DNA of 64,000 bases from an uncultured Marinilabiliaceae bacterium (GTDB taxonomy: Bacteria; Bacteroidota; Bacteroidia; Bacteroidales; Marinilabiliaceae). Position numbers and translations under genes: made by a program. Position 1 is the first letter of the stretch. Each line of letters starts with the position of its first letter. Below are positions 9,601-18,488 of this stretch, in pieces. The notes below the pieces were generated by a model. It was given only the letters and a program-made list of their open reading frames with translations. It did not search any database and was not told the origin of the DNA. Location of the stretch: the NCBI GenBank assembly GCA_937920475.1, contig CALEUX010000015.1, positions 62,001-126,000 of the forward strand, in the 5' to 3' direction.

Positions 9601-10901
9601 AACACCGTAATGTCCATTCCAATAAGCAAATCGTAGTAAGGGATATTAAAGATACCATCGTCGCCATTGAGGTAACTGGGCACAAAAATGAGTTTAACCC
9701 GCTCGTTGGGTTCATTATTCAGGTGGATTTCCTGAATTTTATTGATGATGGGATCGTAGCCCAGATCGTTCAAACCATGTGTAAGAAAAGGGTTGGGTAG
9801 TGCGCCTTCAAAGTTTCCCTGGTGCAACCGGTCAATTAAATCCTTTCGGGGACCGTAAGTGTTGGCCGGTATTAAAACAAAAGCCAATACTTCGCGCTTT
9901 AAATCTTCCTTTTCGTTCAATACTTTCAAGGCATCCAACAAAACATCGGCGCCTTTGTTTCTGAATTCGTAACGTCCGCTACTAGCTACCAGTAAAGCGT
10001 TTGGGTCTACTTTATATCCTAAAACCGCCGACGCCACTTCAATCAGCTTAGAACGGGCTTTACTGCGCTTGTCATTGTAGTCGGTACCTGTTGGCACAAA
10101 ATCGCTTTCAAAGCCATTGGGTGTTACCACATCAACACCTCGTTTCAGAAACTGGGCACACTCAGTGGCCGTTATATCAGAAACAGTGGTGAAACAATCC
10201 ACTGCGTTGGCAGTAATTTTTTCCATGGAGTGCTTAGCCACAACATTTAGTTCCTGTGCTTTAACATCGCCATCAAAACTTTGCAAATCATCGTAAACCG
10301 GAATTCCGTTCCCCGACAGAGATCGCCCAACTACAGTGGCATGTGTGGTAAAAATGGTTCCCACCTGTGGCAGTTTGTCTTTTAGATATAAAGCTCCGCT
10401 ACCGGTCATCCATTCGTTAAAATGCGCCACCACCTTGTCGGAAATGGTGAGGTAGTATTTATAGAAACTCTCAATTACCACTCCGGAGGCATAACCAAAC
10501 AGAGCCGATTCAACATAATCCCAGTGGCCAGATAAGCTATCCACATGAAATTTTTCCCACAAATACGAGAGAATGTCGTTTTTTTGAGCTATAAATGGAC
10601 TGAAATCAACCAGAAAAACGGTTGGTTGACCGTGTACATTCCACCTGCCAACTCTCACTCTGATACCTTCGTGCTGTATTGTTTCAACCCAATCGGCATA
10701 GAGTTTATCATCCGGAATAAATTCCGGGTTTTTATTTGGACCGCGCCATACATCAGGGCCAACAAATATGAGTTTATCCTGAAATTGCTGTACCAATGTA
10801 TTGGCTTTTGAGGAAAGTACCGTATGAATTCCCCCCATTTTGTTACAAACTTCCCAACTTGTTTCAAACAGATAATCGGGTTTCAAAAAACTGTCAACCA
10901 T
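6669..10901 (-). CDS. Fused GT3 glycogen synthase and GT35 alpha-glucan phosphorylase
   Basis: 1410 residues, two enzymes in one chain. Residues 1-~560 form a GT3 glycogen synthase of the eukaryotic type (SWEVCNKMGGIHTVLSSKA near the start, GRYEFRNKGADV, PSYYEPWGYTPLESIAFGIP), which would use UDP-glucose. After a linker at about 560-580, a DUF3417-like start (DLSRNLWWTWN) leads into a GT35 phosphorylase whose PLP-lysine region EASGTSGEKAELNG lies near 1152-1165, then a C-terminal beta-rich tail. One half elongates alpha-1,4-glucan and the other releases glucose-1-phosphate. There is no frameshift or internal stop, so the fusion is real in this sequence. It is downstream of the GH57 gene and may also have its own promoter. 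Confidence 0.93.
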   Translation of the reverse strand: MVDSFLKPDYLFETSWEVCNKMGGIHTVLSSKANTLVQQFQDKLIFVGPDVWRGPNKNPEFIPDDKLYADWVETIQHEGIRVRVGRWNVHGQPTVFLVDFSPFIAQKNDILSYLWEKFHVDSLSGHWDYVESALFGYASGVVIESFYKYYLTISDKVVAHFNEWMTGSGALYLKDKLPQVGTIFTTHATVVGRSLSGNGIPVYDDLQSFDGDVKAQELNVVAKHSMEKITANAVDCFTTVSDITATECAQFLKRGVDVVTPNGFESDFVPTGTDYNDKRSKARSKLIEVASAVLGYKVDPNALLVASSGRYEFRNKGADVLLDALKVLNEKEDLKREVLAFVLIPANTYGPRKDLIDRLHQGNFEGALPNPFLTHGLNDLGYDPIINKIQEIHLNNEPNERVKLIFVPSYLNGDDGIFNIPYYDLLIGMDITVFPSYYEPWGYTPLESIAFGIPTITTSLAGFGIWAKQFSKNIAYGVEVLYRNDVNQQEVALEIASVINHYAAKSGEEVASIRQKSFALAATLEWENLIRNYYKAYDIALKEVNNRKDQFSLFQREPRVKVVPDTISTPVWKKLVIKSKLPDRISILHDLSRNLWWTWNYQATELFEYIDEDVWEEVRKNPLMLLEKVSYNRLTQLASDEVFLSMLDTLHAQFTEYMNKPFVNDYSIAYFSMEYGINDVLKIFSGGLGVLAGDYLKEASDKGVNITAIGLLYRYGYFKQALTINGEQTAKYEMQEFSSLPLEEVRDKNGEPLMVRIDLPGREVQALVWKAQVGRVPLYLLDTDVPANSHADREITHMLYGGDWENRLKQEILLGMGGIRLLHKLEADMDLYHCNEGHAALINVERLVNLIGKKFSYSEAMEIVRASSLFTTHTPVPAGHDQFDEDMFRAYMRHIPEKLKITWEEFMDLGREEHGGFEKFSMSVLAAKTSQEVNGVSWLHGEVTKKMFRNLWKGYFPEELHIGYVTNGVHYGTWTASEFRRLYESEFGEDFLNDVSDKTKWEKIYSVPDERIWEVRKYLRRKLIEYIRWRMGAGMVDRHEDPSHIVDVLDTIREDALTIGFARRFATYKRAHLLFDDLDRLKKIVNDPDKPVQFIFAGKAHPADGAGQGLIKKIVEISRRPEFVGKIVFLENYDMDLAKRLISGVDVWLNTPTRPLEASGTSGEKAELNGVLNFSVLDGWWYEGYKERAGWALTDKKTFENQAFQDELDAVTIYSILENEVIPLFFNKDKAGVPKGWVEYIKNSIALIAPEFTTRRMINDYGTRFYDPMYKRVSKLKENDYRVVHELASWKRRVISGWEYVTVLNCTMPDIGKQELGIGDPYNVEVSLDLKRLAGVDIGLEIVIAEPTDEQFPTIVHIEPFDVVSREGSVIHYKLNYKLNLPGVFKFGIRMVPKNEALPHKQDFCLVRWL

Positions 10902-10958
10902 AAATAAATCTTTTCCTGTTAATTTTCAAATCGTTATTCTGTCTCAGCGTTCTTATAA

Positions 10959-10966
10959 CAAAATTA
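10959..10966 (-). promoter_or_regulatory. Possible own promoter of the synthase-phosphorylase gene
   Basis: Minus-strand TAATTTTG fits TAnnTTTG, 58 nt before the start codon. It suggests that the fusion can be transcribed separately from the GH57 gene. Motif-only evidence. Confidence 0.4.
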
Positions 10967-11018
10967 CCTGGCCAATCATATTAAAAAGAACTCTATTCCT
11001 CATTAAGTAACCGTTTTC

Positions 11019-12356
11019 TCAGACTTTAGTTTTACTAACTGTCTCTTTTTTCGAAACAGTTTTCTTTGTTTTAGTTTTATTAAGAGCGGCTTCAAGTTCC
11101 TTTATTCTCAATTCTTTCTCATCAACAAGCTCTCTAAGCTTAATAATTTCTTTATTCTCAGCATCTTCAGGCACAGCCGCCTTCAACCTTAAACTAAAAT
11201 CGCTCAGAACATTCATATAATTAATGAATGCTTCATAAGGTGTCTCATAAGGATTAAAATAGGCATGCACATCGCCATCGGAGAAAAACTTGGTACACAT
11301 GTAATAGAAATGATCGCTGCATTGCAGATATCGCCAATCTTTCATTAGCTTAGGATCGTTGCAATGTTTAATCCGTGGCAATAAACTGTATAATTTATTG
11401 AAGGCTTCCTGTTGCATTTCGTTGCCCAGCCATGCTGTTAGATCTCTTTCCTCATCGGCCCACGAAATAGGATGAGGAACACTTACGGTGGCCACAGGTT
11501 GAAATTTCTGTGCCACTTCTGTAGGTGTGGAAAAGGACAAACTCTGGCTTTTAACCACTTCAGCTGCGAAATGCTCAAGAAACTGAAATATGCCTGTATC
11601 GCGAGGCTGATGCTCTCCAAAGGTTTCGTAATCCATAAAGAGATTGATCACTTCCTCGCGACTGTCAAGATTTTTAATCCAATTAACATATTTAGTGGCG
11701 GTTAATGGCCATTCGCTCCAAGAATTGTTGCCAAACCGGAATGCAATATCGTCGCTGAGTTTATAGTTTTTCAGCAACACCTTTAAGCGCGGATTAGCGG
11801 CATTGCAGTATAGAAAGTTTGGACTCTTCCACCCTAAAATGTGTTTGGCGCCTTCGGTCAACATAGCATTAAAGCCCATGTTGGCAACCATCTCTCCCAT
11901 TTGGTCGGAGTAAATTAACTCTGTATTTCTAAAAACCTGGGGTTTCGCACCAAAATGTTCCTCCATTAAAGCCGAATGCGATTCTACCTGGGTTTTAAAT
12001 TCTTCATAATCTTTTAACGAAACCAAAGAGTGCGAGTAAGTTTCACCCAGAAACTCAACCATGCCGGTTTGGGCAAGGGCTTTAAAACTTTCCAATACAT
12101 CGGGGGCATAAAGTTTGAACTGCTCAATAGCCATACCGGTTATGGAAAAAGCAACTTTAAACTTACCCTTATGTTTATTTAAAGCTTTTAATAGTAGCTC
12201 GTTGGCAGGCAGATAACATTTAGCTGCCACTTTATTCATAATGCTTTCGTTGGTATAATCGTCGTAATAATAATGGTCCTTACCAATATCAAAAAATCGA
12301 TAACGCCGAAATCTAAAAGGTTGATGAACTTGAAAATAGAGACAGATGGTTTTCAT
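11019..12356 (-). CDS. GH57 alpha-amylase-type glycoside hydrolase
   Basis: 445 residues. The GH57 start (ICLYFQVHQPFRFRRY), the FLGETYSHSL motif with the likely nucleophile Glu near residue 103, and FMDYETFGEH with the likely acid Asp near 240 mark the family. The last 60 residues are a charged coiled coil ending in a Lys/Thr/Ser-rich tail (KTKTKKTVSKKE), perhaps for protein contacts. There is no signal peptide, so it should act on intracellular alpha-glucan as an amylase or 4-alpha-glucanotransferase; sequence alone does not decide which. It sits 117 bp upstream of the synthase-phosphorylase fusion. Confidence 0.85.
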   Translation of the reverse strand: MKTICLYFQVHQPFRFRRYRFFDIGKDHYYYDDYTNESIMNKVAAKCYLPANELLLKALNKHKGKFKVAFSITGMAIEQFKLYAPDVLESFKALAQTGMVEFLGETYSHSLVSLKDYEEFKTQVESHSALMEEHFGAKPQVFRNTELIYSDQMGEMVANMGFNAMLTEGAKHILGWKSPNFLYCNAANPRLKVLLKNYKLSDDIAFRFGNNSWSEWPLTATKYVNWIKNLDSREEVINLFMDYETFGEHQPRDTGIFQFLEHFAAEVVKSQSLSFSTPTEVAQKFQPVATVSVPHPISWADEERDLTAWLGNEMQQEAFNKLYSLLPRIKHCNDPKLMKDWRYLQCSDHFYYMCTKFFSDGDVHAYFNPYETPYEAFINYMNVLSDFSLRLKAAVPEDAENKEIIKLRELVDEKELRIKELEAALNKTKTKKTVSKKETVSKTKV

Positions 12357-12637
12357 ATGTTGTTATTTTTTCGGTTTAAGATTATTTGTAACCTGCCTGT
12401 TTATTATACTTTCGAAAAGTGATATGTTGATTACCGGCAAGCTCTTTACATTGCTTTGTTTTAAAGGTTTTAATTTTTGTTGCGGCAATTGCTTTTTAAC
12501 AGATTTATTTGACAATACCGCTTTAGAACGAACAATATCTGAAAATTGATTAAGCTTACCTCTCTATCAGGTTTATTAAAACATTAATTTCTGATAAATT
12601 GAGGCCATCGTTTAATTTCGCATACAGATGATAAATT

Positions 12638-13933
12638 TCACGAAGGGTTTTTCAAAACCGAATCGTACACCCGCTTAACATGCAAGGCAGAATTTTCCCA
12701 TTTGAGAGAATCAACTTCCTTTTTACCATGGCTGACAAACATTTTTGCCATTCCTGGATAGTTTAGCACGCCATAAATGGCATCGGCCATGGCATCAACA
12801 TCCCAAAAATTGGTTTTAATGGCAAAGGTGAGAATTTCAGCTACGCCCGACTGATGCGAAATAAGCACAGGAACATTGCTCTGCATGGCTTCCAAAGGAC
12901 TGATACCAAATGGCTCAGAAACAGATGGCATAACATACAAGTCACTAATGGAGAGCATATTAAACACTTCATCACCCTTTAAAAAGCCGGTAAAATGAAA
13001 TCTATCCATGATTTTAAGCTGGGCAGCCCGACGAATCATTTTTTCCATCATATCACCACTTCCGGCCATCACAAACCTTACGTTGTCCATTTTTTGCAAA
13101 ACACGATGTGCAGCTTCTATAAAATACTCTGGTCCTTTCTGCATGGTTATGCGTCCCAGAAATGTTACCACTTTCTCATCTACCCCTTTTTTAATCCCCT
13201 CTTTTACATGGCCTTCAACAGGCTCCACCGCATTATAAACAGTAACCACCTTGTCTTCGGGAATGCCGTATTTCTCAATCACAATGCGCCGGGTTAAATT
13301 ACTAACCGTGATCACCTTATCGGCAGCATTCATACCTTTTTTCTCAATTTCAAAAACCGTTGGGTTAACGCTTCCACCACTTCGGTCGAAATCGGTGGCG
13401 TGTACATGCACCACCAATGGTTTACCGGTTGCTTCCTTGGCTGCTATGCCGGCAGGATAGGCCAGCCAGTCGTGGGCATGAATAACATCAAACGAATAAT
13501 CCTGAGCAATTACGTTGGCCACCAAAGCATAATCGTGAATCTCACGCATCAGGTCGGCGCCATATTTTCCTGAGAAATCGACTTTTCCCTCAGCATTGGT
13601 GTTCAGGTATTTTAAAGAGCCCGCCACTTCCAAACGTGTTAACCGCCAGAATTCTTCGGGATCAACGTAAGGTACCAATTTGGATTCCACTTCAATGTAA
13701 TCCAATGTTTTGCTAAAGTGTTTCAGTTCCAACTGGCGATGCACCACCGGTATCTGGTTGGCTCCTATTAGCCTAATGCTCGACTGGTCTTCGTCGCCAT
13801 AGGCTTTGGGCACTACAAAAAGAACCTGAAGGCCTGGTATATGGGATAAACCGCGGGTTAATCCATAGCAGGCAGTTCCTAAGCCGCCGGAAATGTGGGG
13901 AGGAAATTCCCATCCAAACATGAGTACCCTCAT
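12638..13933 (-). CDS. GT4 glycosyltransferase, glycogen-cluster type
   Basis: 431 residues. The N-terminal MRVLMFGWEFPPHISGGLGT loop is typical of GT4/GT5 starch-synthase-like enzymes. VTFLGRITMQKGPEYFIEA starts the second Rossmann domain and SEPFGISPLEAM is the donor-binding EX7E region. It starts 3 bp after the debranching enzyme stop, so the two genes are almost certainly one operon. The likely role is glucosyl transfer in alpha-glucan metabolism. Donor and acceptor cannot be told from sequence, and the cell already has a GT3 synthase next door. Confidence 0.87.
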   Translation of the reverse strand: MRVLMFGWEFPPHISGGLGTACYGLTRGLSHIPGLQVLFVVPKAYGDEDQSSIRLIGANQIPVVHRQLELKHFSKTLDYIEVESKLVPYVDPEEFWRLTRLEVAGSLKYLNTNAEGKVDFSGKYGADLMREIHDYALVANVIAQDYSFDVIHAHDWLAYPAGIAAKEATGKPLVVHVHATDFDRSGGSVNPTVFEIEKKGMNAADKVITVSNLTRRIVIEKYGIPEDKVVTVYNAVEPVEGHVKEGIKKGVDEKVVTFLGRITMQKGPEYFIEAAHRVLQKMDNVRFVMAGSGDMMEKMIRRAAQLKIMDRFHFTGFLKGDEVFNMLSISDLYVMPSVSEPFGISPLEAMQSNVPVLISHQSGVAEILTFAIKTNFWDVDAMADAIYGVLNYPGMAKMFVSHGKKEVDSLKWENSALHVKRVYDSVLKNPS

Positions 13934-13936
13934 ATA

Positions 13937-15880
13937 TTAGCTGTATTTTTCGATTAACTTAATAATTCTCAGAACTCCACCAACGTTCCAGGCCATACTG
14001 ATGGCACCTTTCCCAATATGTGGCGGGTTCCCGTTAAAACACTCAGATATACTTCCAAGGCAATGGTCGCCCATTTCTTCTTCGAATCCATCCAAAATTC
14101 GTTTTACAAATGGTAAACCGCCCTGCTTGTGTATGGCCAGATAACCTTCAACAAAAAATGCGGCCAGCCATGGAAAAACAGACCCCTGATGTAAAGCCAA
14201 ATCTCTTTGCGACTGGGCACCTTCGAGTTCGCCTTGGTATTTTGGCGATTGTGGAGAAAGTGTACGTATGCCTCTGGGAGTTAGCAGTTCTTTTTTAACA
14301 ACATCGATTACCTGTTTTCGCTTTTCCAAATCGAGTGGCGAAAATGGCAAAGCAACGGCCAGCAACTGATTAGGCCGAATGGAATTATCGCTGTAATCGC
14401 CATCAACAAAATCGAAAAGGTAACCGCCCTTATTATACCAAAATGTTTGTTCGAAGGCCACTTTTACTTTTTCTGACAATTCCAAAGCTTCTTTGGCCTC
14501 TTTATCTTTCTTATTTTTAGCACAATTTTTCGCATAATAACACAAAGCATTATACCATAGCGCATTAACCTCAACAGCTAAACCAGGCCTCCAGGTAACC
14601 GGATATCCGTCAACCATGGCATCCATCCATGTAAGTGGTTTTCCTGTTTGTTTGGCGTAAATCAGGCCCGAGTCATCCAAATGAACCACTCCGTCCTTTT
14701 GTAACCGCATGAAATACTGGATAACCTCAATCATGGCTTTACCATATTTCTGGCAAATATTGATTTCGGGAAACATTCGTTCCACCTCCTGAATGGTAAA
14801 GAACATCCATAAGGGCACATCAATGTCTTTAAAGTCGGGTTTTAAGCCCTGGCTGTAGCCAGCGACATAGATGCGGCGCACTTCGGCAACTGCCTGATCG
14901 AGAATCTGAATAAAAATATCTTTATCGTTTTGATAGGCCATTAGGCCCGGAAGTGCCACAAAAGTATCGCGCAAACGTTCGTTGTACCAATGATATCCTG
15001 CCACCAGTTTAACCTCTTCGTTGCGGTTTTGGATAAACTGTTGTGAAGCATTTAAAAGATTGTTGAGAAGTGTATCACGTGGAATACGCTTGCTAATTTC
15101 GCGTGTAAATTTTGCTTTTAACCCGTTGGGTTTAACTTCAGCAGTAGCGGCTGAAAAAATGATGGATTCACCTTTTTCAATGTCCATTTCAAAGAACCCG
15201 GGTACAAATAGGTCTTCCTGATATGGATATCCACGGTGCTGTTCCTTGATGTACTCAACCCCTCTAAACCAATCGGGTGCAGCAACAAACTCAGCTTTCT
15301 TACTCAACTGCATATTCAAATAAGGAAAGCCTTCGTACATTTTAACTCTAACGCCCTGCACAACCTCCTCGTACCGGGTGTTGGCCACCATGTTCTGACG
15401 GGTTAATTCGTGAATGCTTCTAAATGCCAAAAACGGCTTAAATCTTATTTTGGTTGGAGAATGAGCTTCTTCAAGTGTAACCTTGAATAATAACTGTTCC
15501 TCTGTTTCTACCAATAGTAGCTCAGTGGAAAGGATCATTCCTCCAACCCTGTAAACTCTTTTTGGGATAGTTTCCATCTCCAGATCGGTAATGTATTTAT
15601 GCCCTTTCGGGTCATAATGATTACCCTGATACTTTCTGATGCCCAGATTAAAAACCTGTTGATGCTGAATTAAAGAAACATCTAATGAAGAAAGTAAAAC
15701 AAACCGCCCTCCGTTAAAATGGTCGATGGGGCAAACCAGCATGCCATGATATTTTCGGGTGTTGCAACCAATAATGGTGGAACTTGAATAGGATCCAGCC
15801 CGATTGGTTCGAATCATTTCACGGTAAAGTGAGTACTCAAGATTTACCAGTTTGGTTTTATCAAGGTTCAAATAGGCCAT
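13937..15880 (-). CDS. Amylo-alpha-1,6-glucosidase (glycogen debranching, GH133)
   Basis: 647 residues. The N-terminal half is a GDE_N-type beta domain (NRAGSYSSSTIIGCNTRKYHG). The C-terminal half is an (alpha/alpha)6 barrel with YNERLRDTFVALPGLM and the late SISECFNGNPPHIGKGA segment with its acidic residue. It removes the alpha-1,6 branch stubs of glycogen. It is the first gene of the minus-strand glycogen cluster. No good TAnnTTTG box was found in front of it despite a 715-bp gap. Confidence 0.9.
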   Translation of the reverse strand: MAYLNLDKTKLVNLEYSLYREMIRTNRAGSYSSSTIIGCNTRKYHGMLVCPIDHFNGGRFVLLSSLDVSLIQHQQVFNLGIRKYQGNHYDPKGHKYITDLEMETIPKRVYRVGGMILSTELLLVETEEQLLFKVTLEEAHSPTKIRFKPFLAFRSIHELTRQNMVANTRYEEVVQGVRVKMYEGFPYLNMQLSKKAEFVAAPDWFRGVEYIKEQHRGYPYQEDLFVPGFFEMDIEKGESIIFSAATAEVKPNGLKAKFTREISKRIPRDTLLNNLLNASQQFIQNRNEEVKLVAGYHWYNERLRDTFVALPGLMAYQNDKDIFIQILDQAVAEVRRIYVAGYSQGLKPDFKDIDVPLWMFFTIQEVERMFPEINICQKYGKAMIEVIQYFMRLQKDGVVHLDDSGLIYAKQTGKPLTWMDAMVDGYPVTWRPGLAVEVNALWYNALCYYAKNCAKNKKDKEAKEALELSEKVKVAFEQTFWYNKGGYLFDFVDGDYSDNSIRPNQLLAVALPFSPLDLEKRKQVIDVVKKELLTPRGIRTLSPQSPKYQGELEGAQSQRDLALHQGSVFPWLAAFFVEGYLAIHKQGGLPFVKRILDGFEEEMGDHCLGSISECFNGNPPHIGKGAISMAWNVGGVLRIIKLIEKYS

Positions 15881-16595
15881 AGTTAGAAATATTGTAAGTA
15901 ATATGGTTTGCTGTAAAGCTTTTTATTCAATAACTAAACAAAAAAACAACCACCTCACAGGAATTTCTCCTTCTTCACCCACAAAACCCTGAGTTCTTTT
16001 GCTTTATCAATGCATTAATAACGTCTATGATTTATTATTACATTCATTTTAAGACATATACTCTCATGCCTCTTAAAAATACAAACATCTGCAAAACAGA
16101 TATTTATCAAAATTCAAAAATTAACCATTAAACAGTCGTCTGAACTGTTATAATAAGCTTTTAAGTTAATAAAATAAAAGCAGAAATCAAATCGGAAACT
16201 TTGGGGTTATTTAAACTTTTTGAAAAAATTACCCAATAATACCCTTGACTGGAAAACAGACTCCACACGAAGTTTCTTCCTGCTAACAAGGTTTTTTATG
16301 ACTAACATGACACTTGCTTCTTAATTTTTTGCTTCGCATTCTTATGTAATACATTATAAATGACTGCAAAAGAACACTCCCGCAAATTACAAAGAAAACA
16401 AACCCATGCATAGTTATTTAATCTTAAAAAATGCCAATAAACACAATGCTAATTCCCAATAAATCAATCCTGACAGCTCATTCTAAACAATATTTCAAAA
16501 GAAGAGTTTAAAGTATCTGTTTTTATTCAGTTTAAAGATAGATAGACAAGATTCGTAAGTATAAAGAAATAGGGACAGACTTATTCTACAAATAA
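15881..16595. other. 715-bp gene-free AT-rich stretch
   Basis: No ORF, tRNA or clear repeat. It contains the 5' leader of the debranching gene and the 3' flank of the GSCFA gene, both minus strand. There is a small 6-bp inverted repeat (AACAGT/ACTGTT near 16131). No convincing promoter box was found. It may hold an unrecognised leader or a small RNA. Confidence 0.5.
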
Positions 16596-17603
16596 TTAAT
16601 CAGCCAAAAAACTATTTAGCTTTTGCTGAAAAAACTCCCTGTCGTTTTCAAGTGAAGCCTCCGGATATCTGGCGGATAAAGAATGAATCAATTCCAGCGT
16701 ATTTTGAAGAAAGAGACGGTACTCGGGTGTAACAAACCCACTGGGTCGATGATTGCGTGCAGAAATTATTCTATGTACTTCTTTATAATAACTTTGAGCC
16801 TCTTTTGAAAACGTTGATTCAACAAACCGGTTCCAGATGTATTTTACAGCCATTTCATTGGGCTGTGTCATGGCTTCATCATAAAACCGGTAATCGCGCA
16901 ATTCATCCAGAACAATTTCATAGGCCGGAAAATACCACACTTTTTCAAAAAGCATGGTTAACTGTTCAACAGCCAGTAATAAAACGGCTTTGCTTAGCTG
17001 GTTCCCGTGCGCCCCATCTTTAAGGTGGCGAACAGGACTAACCGAAAATATAATGTTCAGCTCAGGATTGAAAACCCGGAGTTGAACAATTAAATCTTTA
17101 TAGGCATCTACTATGTCATCAACGTCGAGCAGGTATCGGATAAAATTATTTTCGGGAAATTTATGGCAATTGGCCACTACCCGTTGAAGTTTTGTATGCT
17201 CGTAAACATAAGCAGTACCGAAAGTAATCACTGCAAAGGATGCGTTTTTCAGAAAGTGATGGCCGGTTAGTGTGGCATCAAAAACTTTAGCTATTACCTC
17301 GGAAGGTTCGGGGTTACTAAAACTTCCATGATGGAAAAAGCTGTGCCACAAGCCATTGTTAAAAACCAAATCGGTTTCTTCCGGAATGGTTTTGTTCATC
17401 ATTAACTGAAGCGCACCACCTATCGACAAAGGATTGTATAACACTCCAAATGGGTTAATGGAAACAGAAAACCGGGCATCGTCCATGAATTTACCCATGT
17501 TACCGGCAAAACAGGAACCTATAAATAAAACCCTATGGCCGGGGTTTATTAAAACAGGTGCCTTGGGCACAGACACAATGGTACGAAACTGATCGTGGTT
17601 CAC
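16596..17603 (-). CDS. GSCFA-domain protein (SGNH-like hydrolase)
   Basis: 335 residues. The name motif GSCFA is at residues 29-33 (VLFIGSCFAGNMG) and INPFGVLYNP follows near 50. GSCFA proteins resemble SGNH/GDSL esterases and are thought to act on acylated carbohydrate substrates, but no reaction is established. There is no signal peptide. It is the last gene of the queG-hydrolase-GSCFA run, 21 nt after the hydrolase stop. Confidence 0.88.
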   Translation of the reverse strand: MNHDQFRTIVSVPKAPVLINPGHRVLFIGSCFAGNMGKFMDDARFSVSINPFGVLYNPLSIGGALQLMMNKTIPEETDLVFNNGLWHSFFHHGSFSNPEPSEVIAKVFDATLTGHHFLKNASFAVITFGTAYVYEHTKLQRVVANCHKFPENNFIRYLLDVDDIVDAYKDLIVQLRVFNPELNIIFSVSPVRHLKDGAHGNQLSKAVLLLAVEQLTMLFEKVWYFPAYEIVLDELRDYRFYDEAMTQPNEMAVKYIWNRFVESTFSKEAQSYYKEVHRIISARNHRPSGFVTPEYRLFLQNTLELIHSLSARYPEASLENDREFFQQKLNSFLAD

Positions 17604-17624
17604 AAACGTTGGCTTAAGGTAATA

Positions 17625-18482
17625 CTAAGATTGGTGGCCAATCCTTTTAAATATCCAGCTCGAAATATCGTTTTGCAATTCCTCTGCAATTGGCTCGTTG
17701 TGCAACTCATGCAAAGCCCCCTGATAAATTCTAAAATTTATATGCTCCTGATTAAGGGTAGCCAACTTTTGAGAAAAATCGAAACGTGTTACATTGTCTG
17801 CATCTCCATGACAAAGTAAAACGGGAATTTCAATTTTTTGAATGTTTTTCATGATTCCATCAGCACTTTTATCCACTTCAAAAAAAGTGCGGAGGGTTAT
17901 TTTTCCATGCATCAGGGTGTCAATATCCGATTCAATCTGATTTTTCTTAATGCTCGAAAGTGATGATGATTTAATCCCGGTGGACATGGTTAAGCCTGGA
18001 AATATATGGTTCACCAGTTTCCCTACTTTTAATAATAAGCCGGTTGGAGCATTAACCAGCCCTATCCAGGGTGAAGTGATGATGGCACCGGAAAAATTCT
18101 GATGTCGTTTTAAAAGAAAGCTCAAAACCAGATTGCCACCCATGCTGTGTCCGTAAATAAAAGATGGAATATCGCCATGATTCCTTCGGCACCGCTTTAC
18201 CAAAGCACTAATATCATCCAAATACTCCGACAAATGGTTAATATGCCCTCTTTTGCCAGCTGATAATCCATGTCCACGATAGTCGAGCGCATATACCATA
18301 ATTCCCTGTCGACAAAACTGCCTCGCCCATAAATCGTAACGCCCGGAGTGCTCGCCAATGCCATGTACAAAAATGATGGTTGCCAAAGGATCGGTCTTAG
18401 GTTTCCAGAGCCGCCCCTTTAAAGAGGTGCCGTCGGCTGATGCCAAAGTAAAAACCTGATGTGTTAAAGGCATAGATAACAA
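17625..18482 (-). CDS. Alpha/beta hydrolase, monoacylglycerol lipase type
   Basis: 285 residues. The oxyanion strand FVHGIGEHSGRYD, the DYRGHGLSAG motif, the nucleophile elbow GHSMGG at 111-116, a HGDAD acid loop near 225 and a late His (ALHELHNE) complete the triad. This is the pattern of monoacylglycerol lipases or lysophospholipases (Hydrolase_4). The real substrate is unknown. There is no export signal. Translation could also begin at the Met three codons further in. It is closely coupled with queG, with only a few bases between the genes. Confidence 0.87.
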   Translation of the reverse strand: MLSMPLTHQVFTLASADGTSLKGRLWKPKTDPLATIIFVHGIGEHSGRYDLWARQFCRQGIMVYALDYRGHGLSAGKRGHINHLSEYLDDISALVKRCRRNHGDIPSFIYGHSMGGNLVLSFLLKRHQNFSGAIITSPWIGLVNAPTGLLLKVGKLVNHIFPGLTMSTGIKSSSLSSIKKNQIESDIDTLMHGKITLRTFFEVDKSADGIMKNIQKIEIPVLLCHGDADNVTRFDFSQKLATLNQEHINFRIYQGALHELHNEPIAEELQNDISSWIFKRIGHQS

Positions 18483-18488
18483 AATAAT

